Shown: positions 24,805 through 32,642 of the stretch, piece after piece
Layout of the letters: each line of letters opens with the position of its first letter
Numbering within the stretch: the stretch's first letter is position 1
DNA from: a virus
IMG/VR virus record: IMGVR_UViG_3300037086_000144
Location: 1-38,909 of that record
Direction: 5' to 3' (one strand)
Length of the DNA: 38,909 nt
Made by a program: the position numbers and the translations under genes
Notes under the pieces: generated by a model
What the model saw: only the letters and a program-made list of their open reading frames with translations
Database searches by the model: none
What the model was told of the DNA's origin: nothing

Positions 24805-26523
24805 GGGTTTCGGTGGGAGGCTGGTCCGGACAAAGCCATCGCCGACTTTGGCAATCAGATTTTGGCGCTCGCATTCACTCTGCATCTCGTCCCAGAAGCT
24901 CGGTGTGTGGGCACCCCCGGTCCGTGCTTCCTTGAGGATTACGTGGATACTCTTGGGCGGGCTGCCGGGATTTGGGACATACGCGAGGAAGCGCTCGAGG
25001 CTATGGCCGATCGTCAGTTTTTGTGTGGCCGCTTGCTTCTTGCCGGTGCCATTCGTGCCCACTCCTTCGCCGTCATGCTCCCAAACGACCAACTGACGTT
25101 CACGGCCGCCGACCTTCATCTTGCCGGTTGAGTGCTTCAGGTTGATGTGGGTGACCGGCTGGAGGGTGTAGCCAGCGCCTTGCGCGACCTTCTTCACAAG
25201 GCCGGCGTTCATCGCACCCTTGCCCAGGCGGAGCACGTAATGGCCGGTCTCGTCGGTCGGCTGGAGGAAACAGGAACCCCGCGGCCAGTTCGCCCAATAG
25301 GAGGAGCCGATGCCCATGTAGATCGCCTCCCAGTCCTGCATCTCGTCGTACTGCTTGCCATCGGCACCAGGCGGTTTCCCGGTGTGGTGGACGATGAAAT
25401 ACGCGGCATGCCGGTCCGCGTTCACCTTCTCCAGATTGGTGATGGCCCGCTGTGCCGCCTCCGACTTCGAAATGTCTCCTTCGGCGTAAAGGTAGAGCGG
25501 GTTGATGCCGATGACGTCGGGATTGTGCATCCGCTTCAGGCGCTCAAGTTCCCGGTAAAAGTCCGGTCCGGTGCAGCCGCGCAGCGATTTAACGATGACG
25601 TTCTTCTTCAGCAAAGCCTCCTCGTCCGCCGTCAGTTTATTCACGTAGGCGTAGCTGCCGCGGATTTTGCCAAGGTAGCGGTCGCTGTCCTCGTGCTGGA
25701 TGATGAGGCTCTTCAGCGGCCCGGAGCACCGCAGACCGTGCCAGGGGCGCCCCAGCGCCCAATCCTGGCACATATCGAGCTGCAAGGGGCTCTTGCCGGA
25801 TCCGGTCACACTCACGAGGAACAGCGCGCCGCCGCGGCCGACGAAATCCTCCCCGCCGATCAGAATGTCTGGATCATCGTCCGCCGGATAATTGAAGTCG
25901 GTGATGGGCCTGCCGTGGTCGATCTGGCGTCCGGCAGAGGCATCAACGACTGTCTGTAGCTTCTTCTGCTGGTTGTCGAGAAATTCATCAATGTCGCCGG
26001 TAAACTGGAAAGCCTGCTCGACGGCGGCGGTGTTGGCCTTGATCGTTTCGCGCAGGAGCCAGAGATCACGAACCTTGCTGATGAAATAGGTGGCTTCTGC
26101 CGTCGTTGGGATCTTGGCAGTAACTCCCATGATATAGGGTATGCCACCGATCGACTCGAGTTGCTTTTGATCTCTGAGCTCCGAAATGAGGACCTCAAAC
26201 GAGACCGGCAGCTTAGCATCCTGTATTTCACAGAGCCGCGCATAGATGATCTGATTGGCCGAATGATAGAACGCGGCCGATGGGATCTTCGCTTGGCGGG
26301 CCCGGGTCAGTGTATATCCGTCATCAAGCAAGCAAACCGAGATTAAGTTCTCCTCTGCATCGAAATTGTGCGGTGGGGTGCGTCCACCGCCGCGGTCTTG
26401 GCGTTGGTCCTGCGGCGTGATGGCCGGACGATAGCCGGTCGTGGTTATCGGCTTGGCGACGGCCGGCGACGGTATTGGCGGCGGCTCGTCGTCTCCCAAG
26501 TAAACGCAATCGCTTTCGCTCAT
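24787..26523 (-). CDS. DnaB-N-domain / RepA-like (AAA_25) replicative ATPase
   Basis: 578 residues. After a disordered N terminus, residues about 52-165 resemble the DnaB N-terminal helical domain (HNFDAEENLISVCLLDDGY, then a GGIPYI motif). Residues about 215-440 form a RecA-type ATPase: SVTGSGKS at 238-245 is the P-loop and IIQHEDS at 274-280 the E-D block typical of RepA-like hexameric helicases. A C-terminal helical domain follows, possibly a winged helix. The P-loop has Ser in place of the usual first Gly. It probably unwinds DNA at the phage fork. The start overlaps the helicase stop (ATGA); it is the last gene of the replication operon. Confidence 0.82.
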   Translation of the reverse strand: MSESDCVYLGDDEPPPIPSPAVAKPITTTGYRPAITPQDQRQDRGGGRTPPHNFDAEENLISVCLLDDGYTLTRARQAKIPSAAFYHSANQIIYARLCEIQDAKLPVSFEVLISELRDQKQLESIGGIPYIMGVTAKIPTTAEATYFISKVRDLWLLRETIKANTAAVEQAFQFTGDIDEFLDNQQKKLQTVVDASAGRQIDHGRPITDFNYPADDDPDILIGGEDFVGRGGALFLVSVTGSGKSPLQLDMCQDWALGRPWHGLRCSGPLKSLIIQHEDSDRYLGKIRGSYAYVNKLTADEEALLKKNVIVKSLRGCTGPDFYRELERLKRMHNPDVIGINPLYLYAEGDISKSEAAQRAITNLEKVNADRHAAYFIVHHTGKPPGADGKQYDEMQDWEAIYMGIGSSYWANWPRGSCFLQPTDETGHYVLRLGKGAMNAGLVKKVAQGAGYTLQPVTHINLKHSTGKMKVGGRERQLVVWEHDGEGVGTNGTGKKQAATQKLTIGHSLERFLAYVPNPGSPPKSIHVILKEARTGGAHTPSFWDEMQSECERQNLIAKVGDGFVRTSLPPKPSAPAA

Positions 26524-29500
26524 AACTCGACGCAGTTCTCTACCGGTTGCTCGCCATCGGAAAGGTCCACAAACTCGAGCTGGGGAACCTTCTTCTTGGC
26601 TTGGGGGCTGCGGGCGCGAAGCTCGGCCAACCGCTCATCGATCTTCGCCTTCGCCTCCTTGTAGCTCGTGAGGGCGCGGTCCTCATGCAGACCAAGGCGC
26701 CCGAGAAAGTTCATCTGTTGCACGGACGCCAGCCCCAGCTTCCGGCGCTTGAGCAGTTTGTCGATTAGGTGGGAGGCGAAGCCGGAGTTGGTCACCTTCG
26801 TGGCATCGATACCCAACTGAGTGAGGAGCCTTGCTTGGCCCTCGGACGGTTTGTTGATTTCCCAGCGGGAGGAGGGCTCATACATCTCGAGCTCCTCATC
26901 GTGGATCGAGACCGCGAAGCTGAGTGGGTCGATCACCCTGGCCTTGCGGTTCTTGACCTCCGCCATGCGCTTCTCCAGCGCCTTCAGATAGTCCCGGGCG
27001 GCAAACTCCGCGAGGTCGAGCAGGTCCCCCTGCTGATCCATTGTCTTCGAATGCTGGGCGATCTCCGCATTCGTGATGACGAGATCCGCCGGCCGGACGA
27101 GGTCGAGCTTCTCCGTCAGCCAGAGGAAATCGAGGATGAGCATGTCCGGCTTGAGTGATCCCGCCAGGAGGAGCCGACGTTCCTCCGCGCTGCCGGCGGC
27201 ATTCAGCGCGGGCACGATCTCCGTCAACGGACGCAGTCCGCGCCCAACGCAATTCCCCACGATGATGGCTTTCCCATTTCTCCTAGTGACCAATGTTCCC
27301 AGATCGTTACGCACGCACCAACAGGATTCATTTGGTCGCGACGGAAGGATTTGCCAATTGGGTCGATCAGCACTCGTTCCACCGATCCGGTGGAATAGGC
27401 ATTTCTTCAGGTGAACCGTCCAATAGGTCGCATTCTCCCGCAAAATCGGAGAGATATTCGCCCGATAGCCGCTCCGAATGGCGGTCGTCTGGAGCCGGTC
27501 TGCAAAGGTTCTATTGCCTGTGATGATGTGGTAGCTCCGTTGAGTCCACGATTGTCCACGCTGTTTCGCTCCGTCCCCCTTATGGATGGCCTCTATCAGC
27601 ACATCAAATTGGTGCGCCGAGAGGCTCATCAATGCTGGCGCGAAATCCTTGCTTACCCAATGCTCCAAGGCACCCCAGCCGCGCAGGTGTTTATCTCTTC
27701 CCCTCGGCTTTCCAAATGAGATGGTCCATCGAACATTCGGGCTGCTGCGCTTGAATTGGCTATTACCCCACCAAACGCGCTTCCCAAATTTGAAACCACA
27801 GCCCACAAGCATCCGCTCAATATCTTCGCAGTAGGGTTGGTGTTGGCCTTGGTCGATGCAGATTCCTTTCCCTTCTTTGTTCATCGAACCATCCGTCATA
27901 AACCAGCCGATGAACCGGATCTCGTCATCAGTCAGTTCCACTCCAGCACTCCCACTGAAACCAGCCGCCGGCAAATAGCTGCCATATCGGTATGCCGCGA
28001 GATCAGCCGCGCTCTTGAATTTCCAGCCTCTTTGTTTCTGTCTCCGATCATAGAGCATTTGATGCCCAGCAGTAACGCGAATGTCGCAACTCTGCGTCTT
28101 AATCGAAGCCCATGCCTCACCAGCCATCGGCCTTCTGATTACCTCGAGAGCAGGAACATATTGGATCTCCTGCGTTTTCGGATCAAAAGCAGCGACCAAC
28201 TCTCCGACGGCAACATCTCGCTTCCACCCTTCGAGTGTAAGAATCTCTGTCTCCTCATCGAGACATTGCTCGAGAAGGCTCCGGATCTTGGTCAGCCGCC
28301 AGACGGAAATGCAGGAGATTTGAGGATCATCGAATCCCTCGACGAGCAGGTAGGCGTTGATCGTAACCTGCACACGGCCATCCCGTAGCGCCTGCATCTT
28401 CTCGTCTCGATCCGGACATTCCCCGGAAACGAATTGGCAACGGATGCCGTGCCGGCTGATGGCCTCAGCCGCCATTTTCGCCAGATGGATCGATGGGACG
28501 TAGACGACCGTGCGCCGGCGGCCGATCTCCCGCACCAGGGCGGCGCACATCGCGGCGATGAGCGGTTCGAGCCGGTGGGTTACTTCGACGGGATCGTAGT
28601 CATAGCCCAAGGACGTCCGGGTCGACTTCACACCCTTCATGTCGATCTCGACCGGCACCGTCTTAACGATCGGCCGCACGAGCCAGCCGTCCTTCACGGC
28701 ATCGATCATGTTAAACTGGAAAGGGATGTTCTCGAAGACCTCGGCGAGGTTGCGCTTGTCCCCGCGGTCGGCCGTCGCGGTCACGCCAAGCACCCGGGCG
28801 CCCTCGAAGTGCGCGAGGATGCGGGTATAGCTTGCCGCCAAAGAATGGTGGCAATTATGGGCTAGGATGCCGTCGGCGAAATAGTTGCTGTTGCCCTCAA
28901 TCTCAAGATTGTAGACAAAACCGTCTGGACACACGCGGGCAAATCCTGATCGACCTGCTGGTTCGAGAACCTCAACACGGTCCACCCTAAGCTCTGTAAG
29001 ACCTCGGTCTTTCTGTGGTCGAGAAAGCGCCATCTGCGGGTCTGGTGTGTCTTCCCATCTACTTCGATCGCCAGCTTCACGGTTGGATCGGCTATATCGA
29101 CCTTGTACGAATGCGGCAACGAGACGAAACGCTCGCCGACTCCAGAGGTACAAATCGGATATTCCATAAACTCGATCAGCTTGATTGCTCCGGCCAATAC
29201 CTTCTGTTGCTTGGTCATCTGACCATTTCCCCCGCGACTTAGGAAAGTACGGCCGAAAGACTTGAGAATCATCTTTTGGCGAATTCCTTCCTTCGCCATC
29301 GGGTTGTTGCGCTTCATCCGATCCGAAGCGTATTTGCGGTTGGTCGCCGCCATCGTTTTCGAGCTTATCTTCCGAAGAAATTTCTCCCGGCACTTGGCAG
29401 AGCAAAAGGCGCGTCCCGTTCTGGCCCATCGAGTCTGCGTTTTCCTGTCTTTCGGTTGAGCCGGCTTGCCGCAGACCCGGCAAATCAAAGGCGGTAGAGC

Positions 29501-30245
29501 TTTCCGACTCTTCATTCGGGCTTTTGCTTCGCAATCGCTTGAGCAGGTTCGCCGAGCGCAGAATGCGAGAAATTTTGTGCCGCAGACCTTGCAGACCCGT
29601 CGATAAATATCCATGAGCCGAGGCTAGGACAACATCATGTGATGTCAATGTCATAGCAGGCAGATAGCCACGTTTGGTGTAAATTGGATGATTCGCTGTG
29701 CAGATCAGGGTTCTGCCCCCTTCGAACAGGATCCGGACCATAGATGCCGGCCGTCTCTTAAAGATATTCATGACGCGGCGCAGTTCTCGACAGGACCGCT
29801 GGTGATTCCATGAAACAACAAGATCACCTTGGCCGATACTCTCGATAGGCCTGCCATCAACAAGTGTCCCGGCGGGAAAACATTCGTCGACGATCACGAG
29901 TCGGAAATGATCCTTGGGCCAGCCGAGGAGCCGGATCTCGCGGGAGAGGGTTTGGACCGAGGCAACTACGATTTCATCCGTGGTGAAGGCCTCGCTGTCG
30001 GCCTTTTCCTTCCCGCACATGATGAGCGTCGTCCGCTGGATCTTGTCGATGGCCTGGTCGATCAGTTCCTCTGTGTGGGCGAGAATCAAGACCTTGCCGC
30101 CGCGGTCGACCTCCTCCTTAGCTGCCTGGGCGAATAGAACCGTTTTGCCTGAACCTGTGGCCGCAACGATTAATTGCTTGCGCCAGAGCTTCCATCCTTC
30201 GCGAATGGAGTCGAGACAACGGGTCTGGTAGTCGCGGAGAATCAT
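26520..30245 (-). CDS. SF2 DEAD/DEAH-type helicase interrupted by two inteins
   Basis: 1241 residues in the precursor; about 560 after splicing. The ATG at 30245 is chosen because it overlaps the upstream stop (ATGA). The helicase has the Q-like opening (LRDYQTRCLDSI), motif I AATGSGKT (residues 28-35), motif II VDE-CHH, motif III TATADR, and motif VI Q-CVGRGLRP. It should unwind or remodel DNA during phage replication or repair. Intein 1 (residues 122-464) sits inside motif II and intein 2 (661-998) inside motif VI. Both begin with Cys and end with Asn before a Cys. Without splicing the ATPase would be inactive. The C-terminal extein (about 250 residues) is helical and includes a KLLKRRKLG segment. 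It is in the same operon as the ATPase and methyltransferase. Confidence 0.92.
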   Translation of the reverse strand: MILRDYQTRCLDSIREGWKLWRKQLIVAATGSGKTVLFAQAAKEEVDRGGKVLILAHTEELIDQAIDKIQRTTLIMCGKEKADSEAFTTDEIVVASVQTLSREIRLLGWPKDHFRLVIVDECFPAGTLVDGRPIESIGQGDLVVSWNHQRSCRELRRVMNIFKRRPASMVRILFEGGRTLICTANHPIYTKRGYLPAMTLTSHDVVLASAHGYLSTGLQGLRHKISRILRSANLLKRLRSKSPNEESESSTAFDLPGLRQAGSTERQENADSMGQNGTRLLLCQVPGEISSEDKLENDGGDQPQIRFGSDEAQQPDGEGRNSPKDDSQVFRPYFPKSRGKWSDDQATEGIGRSNQADRVYGISDLYLWSRRAFRLVAAFVQGRYSRSNREAGDRSRWEDTPDPQMALSRPQKDRGLTELRVDRVEVLEPAGRSGFARVCPDGFVYNLEIEGNSNYFADGILAHNCHHSLAASYTRILAHFEGARVLGVTATADRGDKRNLAEVFENIPFQFNMIDAVKDGWLVRPIVKTVPVEIDMKGVKSTRTSLGYDYDPVEVTHRLEPLIAAMCAALVREIGRRRTVVYVPSIHLAKMAAEAISRHGIRCQFVSGECPDRDEKMQALRDGRVQVTINAYLLVEGFDDPQISCISVWRLTKIRSLLEQCLDEETEILTLEGWKRDVAVGELVAAFDPKTQEIQYVPALEVIRRPMAGEAWASIKTQSCDIRVTAGHQMLYDRRQKQRGWKFKSAADLAAYRYGSYLPAAGFSGSAGVELTDDEIRFIGWFMTDGSMNKEGKGICIDQGQHQPYCEDIERMLVGCGFKFGKRVWWGNSQFKRSSPNVRWTISFGKPRGRDKHLRGWGALEHWVSKDFAPALMSLSAHQFDVLIEAIHKGDGAKQRGQSWTQRSYHIITGNRTFADRLQTTAIRSGYRANISPILRENATYWTVHLKKCLFHRIGGTSADRPNWQILPSRPNESCWCVRNDLGTLVTRRNGKAIIVGNCVGRGLRPLTEIVPALNAAGSAEERRLLLAGSLKPDMLILDFLWLTEKLDLVRPADLVITNAEIAQHSKTMDQQGDLLDLAEFAARDYLKALEKRMAEVKNRKARVIDPLSFAVSIHDEELEMYEPSSRWEINKPSEGQARLLTQLGIDATKVTNSGFASHLIDKLLKRRKLGLASVQQMNFLGRLGLHEDRALTSYKEAKAKIDERLAELRARSPQAKKKVPQLEFVDLSDGEQPVENCVEL
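27252..28265 (-). mobile_element. Intein 2 (LAGLIDADG) in helicase motif VI
   Basis: 338 residues between LLEQ and CVGRGLRP. Block A: CLDEETEILTLEGW. Block B: RVTAGHQM with the TxxH pair. Two LAGLIDADG-type helices: FIGWFMTDGSM and LIEAIHKGDGA, so the DOD endonuclease looks two-motif and potentially active. Block F/G: RRNGKAIIVGN before Cys+1. The penultimate residue is Gly instead of the usual His, a variant known in several phage inteins. Confidence 0.92.
28854..29882 (-). mobile_element. Intein 1 in helicase motif II, with a nested endonuclease gene
   Basis: 343 residues between VIVDE and CHHS. Block A: CFPAGTLVDGRPI. Block B: CTANHPIYT with the TxxH pair. C-terminal blocks: FVYNLEIEGNSNYFADG, then ILAHN before Cys+1, with the standard His-Asn pair. 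The middle of the intein frame (about 200 codons) has no endonuclease motif and reads as polar, low-sense sequence, but stays free of stops. A complete endonuclease gene in the +1 frame (28862-29614) covers this part. Confidence 0.92.
28862..29614 (-). CDS. Zinc-finger/Vsr-like (EDxHD-type) homing endonuclease nested in intein 1
   Basis: 250 residues in the +1 frame relative to the helicase. Two zinc fingers come first: C8/C11/C24/C28 and C45/C48/C71/C75. Then a basic stretch with a RNNPMAKEG segment leads to a Vsr/DUF559-like nuclease domain (about 135-235): KVDIADPTVKLAIEVDGKTH gives D173, E184, D186 and H190, and GWTVLRFSNQQV is the typical closing strand. This matches freestanding Vsr-like homing endonucleases such as the EDxHD group. 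Its ATG is inside the intein after block B and its TAG is 8 bp before the intein's end, so residues 210-250 share DNA with intein blocks F and G. No Shine-Dalgarno is seen before its start. Confidence 0.88.
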   Translation of the reverse strand: MDIYRRVCKVCGTKFLAFCARRTCSSDCEAKARMKSRKALPPLICRVCGKPAQPKDRKTQTRWARTGRAFCSAKCREKFLRKISSKTMAATNRKYASDRMKRNNPMAKEGIRQKMILKSFGRTFLSRGGNGQMTKQQKVLAGAIKLIEFMEYPICTSGVGERFVSLPHSYKVDIADPTVKLAIEVDGKTHQTRRWRFLDHRKTEVLQSLGWTVLRFSNQQVDQDLPACVQTVLSTILRLRATATISPTAS

Positions 30246-31624
30246 TGGAGTACCATCCCGGTTTGTCCCGTGCGCCGGCGAGCCATCTCGACGTACTTTG
30301 GTGAGATTTCGATGAGGACGGCGTTGCGTCCACACTCTTGGGCAACCTCTCCAGACGTTCCGGATCCGGAGAAGGGATCTAGGATCGTGTCGCCCGGGCG
30401 GCTTCCGGCCAGGATGCAGCGGCGGGCAAGGTCCGGGGGAAAGGTGGCAAAGTGGGCGTCAGCGAATGGGATTGGCGGCATCGTCCAGACGCTGCGCATA
30501 TTGCGGGTGTCGCCAAAGGGGAAGTCATGCTCGGCGCCGGCCGCGCGCTCCCGGGCTTCCTTCGTGTTGTAGAAGTAGCGTTCCGATTTCGCGAATAGGT
30601 AGATGTACTCGTGCGATTTGGTCGGGCGGTCAGTCACGCTCTCAGGCATGGGGTTGGGCTTCGACCAGATGATGTCCTGCCGCAGCCACCAGCCCTGCTC
30701 GGTCCTATGCGGTTCAGGTGTATTCAGCCAATCAGGCGTCGTTTCAATGGACCGTTGGTTGAATGCTTTGACGGTCAGAAAGATCCTTTCTCGCTCGGCG
30801 ATTACGGCATCCGGCACGACGTTTCCCCGCCCGCGGCGCTTATCTTTGTTGGACTTATCGAGCGCACAAATACACGCCGCTTGATTCTGCTTGATGAGCA
30901 GGTACGGATAAAGTTCCCGCGCCAATTCTGCCGCCTTGTTTCCATCAAGCCTCCATACATAAGGCACCCGCCGGGTCTTAACTTTCCTCGCATCCTCTCC
31001 TATTCTCCAGGATTCTGCCCGGACTTCGCCCATGCCGGTAATCTCAGCAGCTTTGTCAAGTGGTGCACGGTCGCTCATTTTTATCGCAGCATAGGCGATG
31101 TAAGAGTCATTCCACTCCGGGCCTCGAGCTCCGCTTGATGATTGCCGCCGGATTCCAAAACAGCCTTCGCCATCAAAGAGTGCGGCCAGCCAAAATCGCC
31201 ATCGTTCATCTTTGATCCGCCCTGTGTAATATGGCTGCTGAAGCGCGAAGGCGACACGCCAGGGGATGCCGACAAGCTGTTTACCAGCCAGCCCTTCGAT
31301 TGGCGGGAACCCATCTCGATTTCGTTGGGCACGGGCATCGACTTTCCCATCCGCTCTGCCAGCGCCGGGACGCCCAAAATGCCCAGATGCACGCATATTT
31401 TTGGGATCTCTTGCATCATCTTTGGTTCGCCCGCCTGCTGCGTAGCTGTCCCCAAGATTCAACCACAGCACCCCGTCCGGCTTTAACACCCGCCGCACCT
31501 CGCGGAAAACTGCGACCAGTTTGGCGACGTACTCTTGCGGGGTGGATTCGAGGCCGAGCTGTGGCGCGGGCTTAAAGAAACCCCGCAAGTCTTCGGGAAT
31601 GTCATCCAAATGATAGATATTCAC
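30242..31624 (-). CDS. DNA methyltransferase, C-terminal fragment with LAGLIDADG insertion
   Basis: 460 residues. It carries most of a beta-type (N4-C/N6-A) DNA methyltransferase: LVGIPWRVAFAL, then WWLRQDIIWSKPNPMPESV, TDRPTKSHEYIYLF and, near the C terminus, motif I DPFSGSGTSG (AdoMet binding) followed by EISPKYVEMA. The catalytic SPPY motif IV is missing here and sits in the fragment at 32110-32334. The frame has a TAG just before the GTG at 31624. Residues about 131-309 are an inserted domain with a LAGLIDADG motif. The stop overlaps the helicase start (ATGA). Whether the fragments assemble into a working enzyme is unknown. Confidence 0.85.
   Translation of the reverse strand: MNIYHLDDIPEDLRGFFKPAPQLGLESTPQEYVAKLVAVFREVRRVLKPDGVLWLNLGDSYAAGGRTKDDARDPKNMRASGHFGRPGAGRADGKVDARAQRNRDGFPPIEGLAGKQLVGIPWRVAFALQQPYYTGRIKDERWRFWLAALFDGEGCFGIRRQSSSGARGPEWNDSYIAYAAIKMSDRAPLDKAAEITGMGEVRAESWRIGEDARKVKTRRVPYVWRLDGNKAAELARELYPYLLIKQNQAACICALDKSNKDKRRGRGNVVPDAVIAERERIFLTVKAFNQRSIETTPDWLNTPEPHRTEQGWWLRQDIIWSKPNPMPESVTDRPTKSHEYIYLFAKSERYFYNTKEARERAAGAEHDFPFGDTRNMRSVWTMPPIPFADAHFATFPPDLARRCILAGSRPGDTILDPFSGSGTSGEVAQECGRNAVLIEISPKYVEMARRRTGQTGMVLQ
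30698..31234 (-). mobile_element. In-frame LAGLIDADG domain inserted in the methyltransferase
   Basis: About 179 residues lie between FALQQ and GWWLRQDIIW, which are adjacent in ordinary methyltransferases of this type. The insert begins PYYTGRIKDERW and has WLAALFDGEGCFGI, a LAGLIDADG helix. Only one such helix is evident. There is no Cys/Ser at the start and no His-Asn at the end, so it does not look like an intein. Confidence 0.75.
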
Positions 31625-32195
31625 GGGCTACATTCCTTTTCGAGTGTACCCATGTGTGGCACGCGGCGCAGAGTGTAATGATATTCCTGAGATCGAAACG
31701 AGCGTTTGGATTGCCGGCCCACGGCTTGACGTGGTGCGCGTGCAGCCGGTTCTTCCCGCTATGCGGGGCACCGCAACGGGCGCATTTGTAATCGTCCCGC
31801 TCGTAAATTGCCCTAATGAGATCCTTCCAGAATGAACGAGCGTACATCCTATTCCGTTCCGGCGACGAGCCATCAATCCACCGGGGGTTCCTGCAACCAC
31901 ATCGGCCAAACATGCCATTGGCTTCTCCGTGCAGGCCCCACTTCTTACGCTTCCGAATTTCGGACATGCTGCGTCGCGGGATGCCGTGCTTCGCCAAAAA
32001 GTAGAGCACGTTGTTTTCAATGCACCCAAATTCCTTGGCGATCTCGGCCGCACTGCGCCCCTTGGAATACTCCCGCTGGAGCCAATCCTTCCGCCAGTAT
32101 GGTTTTGGTTCACGGCGCTTGAACACGGGGATTAATCCCGCGTTTTCGGAGTTCGGCCTCGATAAAGGTTTGCTCATCTTGCGTGAGATCATCAC
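31602..32195 (-). CDS. HNH homing endonuclease splitting the methyltransferase
   Basis: 197 residues. A helix-turn-helix-like region (about 48-75, RSAAEIAKEFGCIENNVL, then AKHGIPRR) precedes a C-terminal HNH domain: CARCGAPHSGKNRLHAHHVK, then NIITLCAACHTWVHS, with intact HH and the two CxxC pairs. It overlaps the end of the methyltransferase N-terminal fragment by 86 bp and the start of the C-terminal fragment by 23 bp, in different frames. Starts at 32195, 32192 or 32177 are possible. Position and type mark it as a homing gene that inserted in or next to its own target. Confidence 0.9.
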   Translation of the reverse strand: MMISRKMSKPLSRPNSENAGLIPVFKRREPKPYWRKDWLQREYSKGRSAAEIAKEFGCIENNVLYFLAKHGIPRRSMSEIRKRKKWGLHGEANGMFGRCGCRNPRWIDGSSPERNRMYARSFWKDLIRAIYERDDYKCARCGAPHSGKNRLHAHHVKPWAGNPNARFDLRNIITLCAACHTWVHSKRNVAREYLSFG

Positions 32196-32334
32196 GCATT
32201 ACTGTGGCCTTGTCAAATAAATACTGGCGCAGGCCCCAGTAAGGCGGTGAGGTTACGCAGCATTGCACCGACTCTGCTTCCAGCTTCGGCATCTCCGACA
32301 TGCAATCCCCGCAGATAAGCTGGCAGGTTGTCAT
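32110..32334 (-). CDS. DNA methyltransferase, N-terminal fragment (motif IV)
   Basis: 74 residues from ATG 32334, which overlaps the upstream stop (ATGA). It shows the opening of a beta-type methyltransferase: LICGDCMSEMPKL, then CCVTSPPYWGLRQYLF, with SPPY as the catalytic motif IV. After RKRGINP the frame runs into PRVQAP and a stop where the HNH insertion begins. The matching continuation (IYHLDDIPEDLRGFF) opens the downstream fragment at 31624. It is thus one half of a gene broken by the endonuclease. Confidence 0.85.
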   Translation of the reverse strand: MTTCQLICGDCMSEMPKLEAESVQCCVTSPPYWGLRQYLFDKATVMRDDLTQDEQTFIEAELRKRGINPRVQAP

Positions 32335-32642
32335 GTTTCCTTCAGCGGACCGTCTGGGTTGAATGGCTGCCTGAGCATCTCCTCGTGTGCGCCTTCGATG
32401 GCTTTCACCGTCGGGCTCTTGTAGTCGTGCGAAGGCGACGGCCGCTCCCACTCGCCGATTTTCTCATCAATCGGCATCGGCTTCTCAATCCACGTTCGCC
32501 AGAGCCCGACGGTCATTTCCGCGGTTAGCGCGTTGATCGTGGCCTCGGTGATGGTAAGTTCTGACCGGGCGAGCTCGATCGGCTCATCAACCCGCAACTG
32601 CGCCATGAGGCGGTGCGGGCCGGGATAGAAGATCACTGACAT
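32331..32642 (-). CDS. Small protein, unknown function
   Basis: 103 residues, mixed composition, with a helical middle (about 20-50) and a Pro-rich charged C-terminal half. No motif recognised. The leader is CTCTCCTCCC directly before the ATG, the complement-like opposite of a Shine-Dalgarno. Its stop overlaps the methyltransferase start (ATGA), so the two are coupled. Probably a phage accessory or regulatory protein. Confidence 0.65.
   Translation of the reverse strand: MSVIFYPGPHRLMAQLRVDEPIELARSELTITEATINALTAEMTVGLWRTWIEKPMPIDEKIGEWERPSPSHDYKSPTVKAIEGAHEEMLRQPFNPDGPLKET

Noticed and set aside
28990-29610. A classic in-frame endonuclease domain in intein 1
   Set aside because: The intein frame here has no LAGLIDADG or HNH motif and reads as polar filler; the real endonuclease is in the +1 frame.
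31628-32133. Group I intron inside the methyltransferase
   Set aside because: Edges fit (T before, G at end), but nearly all of the ~506 bases are HNH coding and I could not find a core such as a P7-like pairing; kept only as a possibility in the finding.
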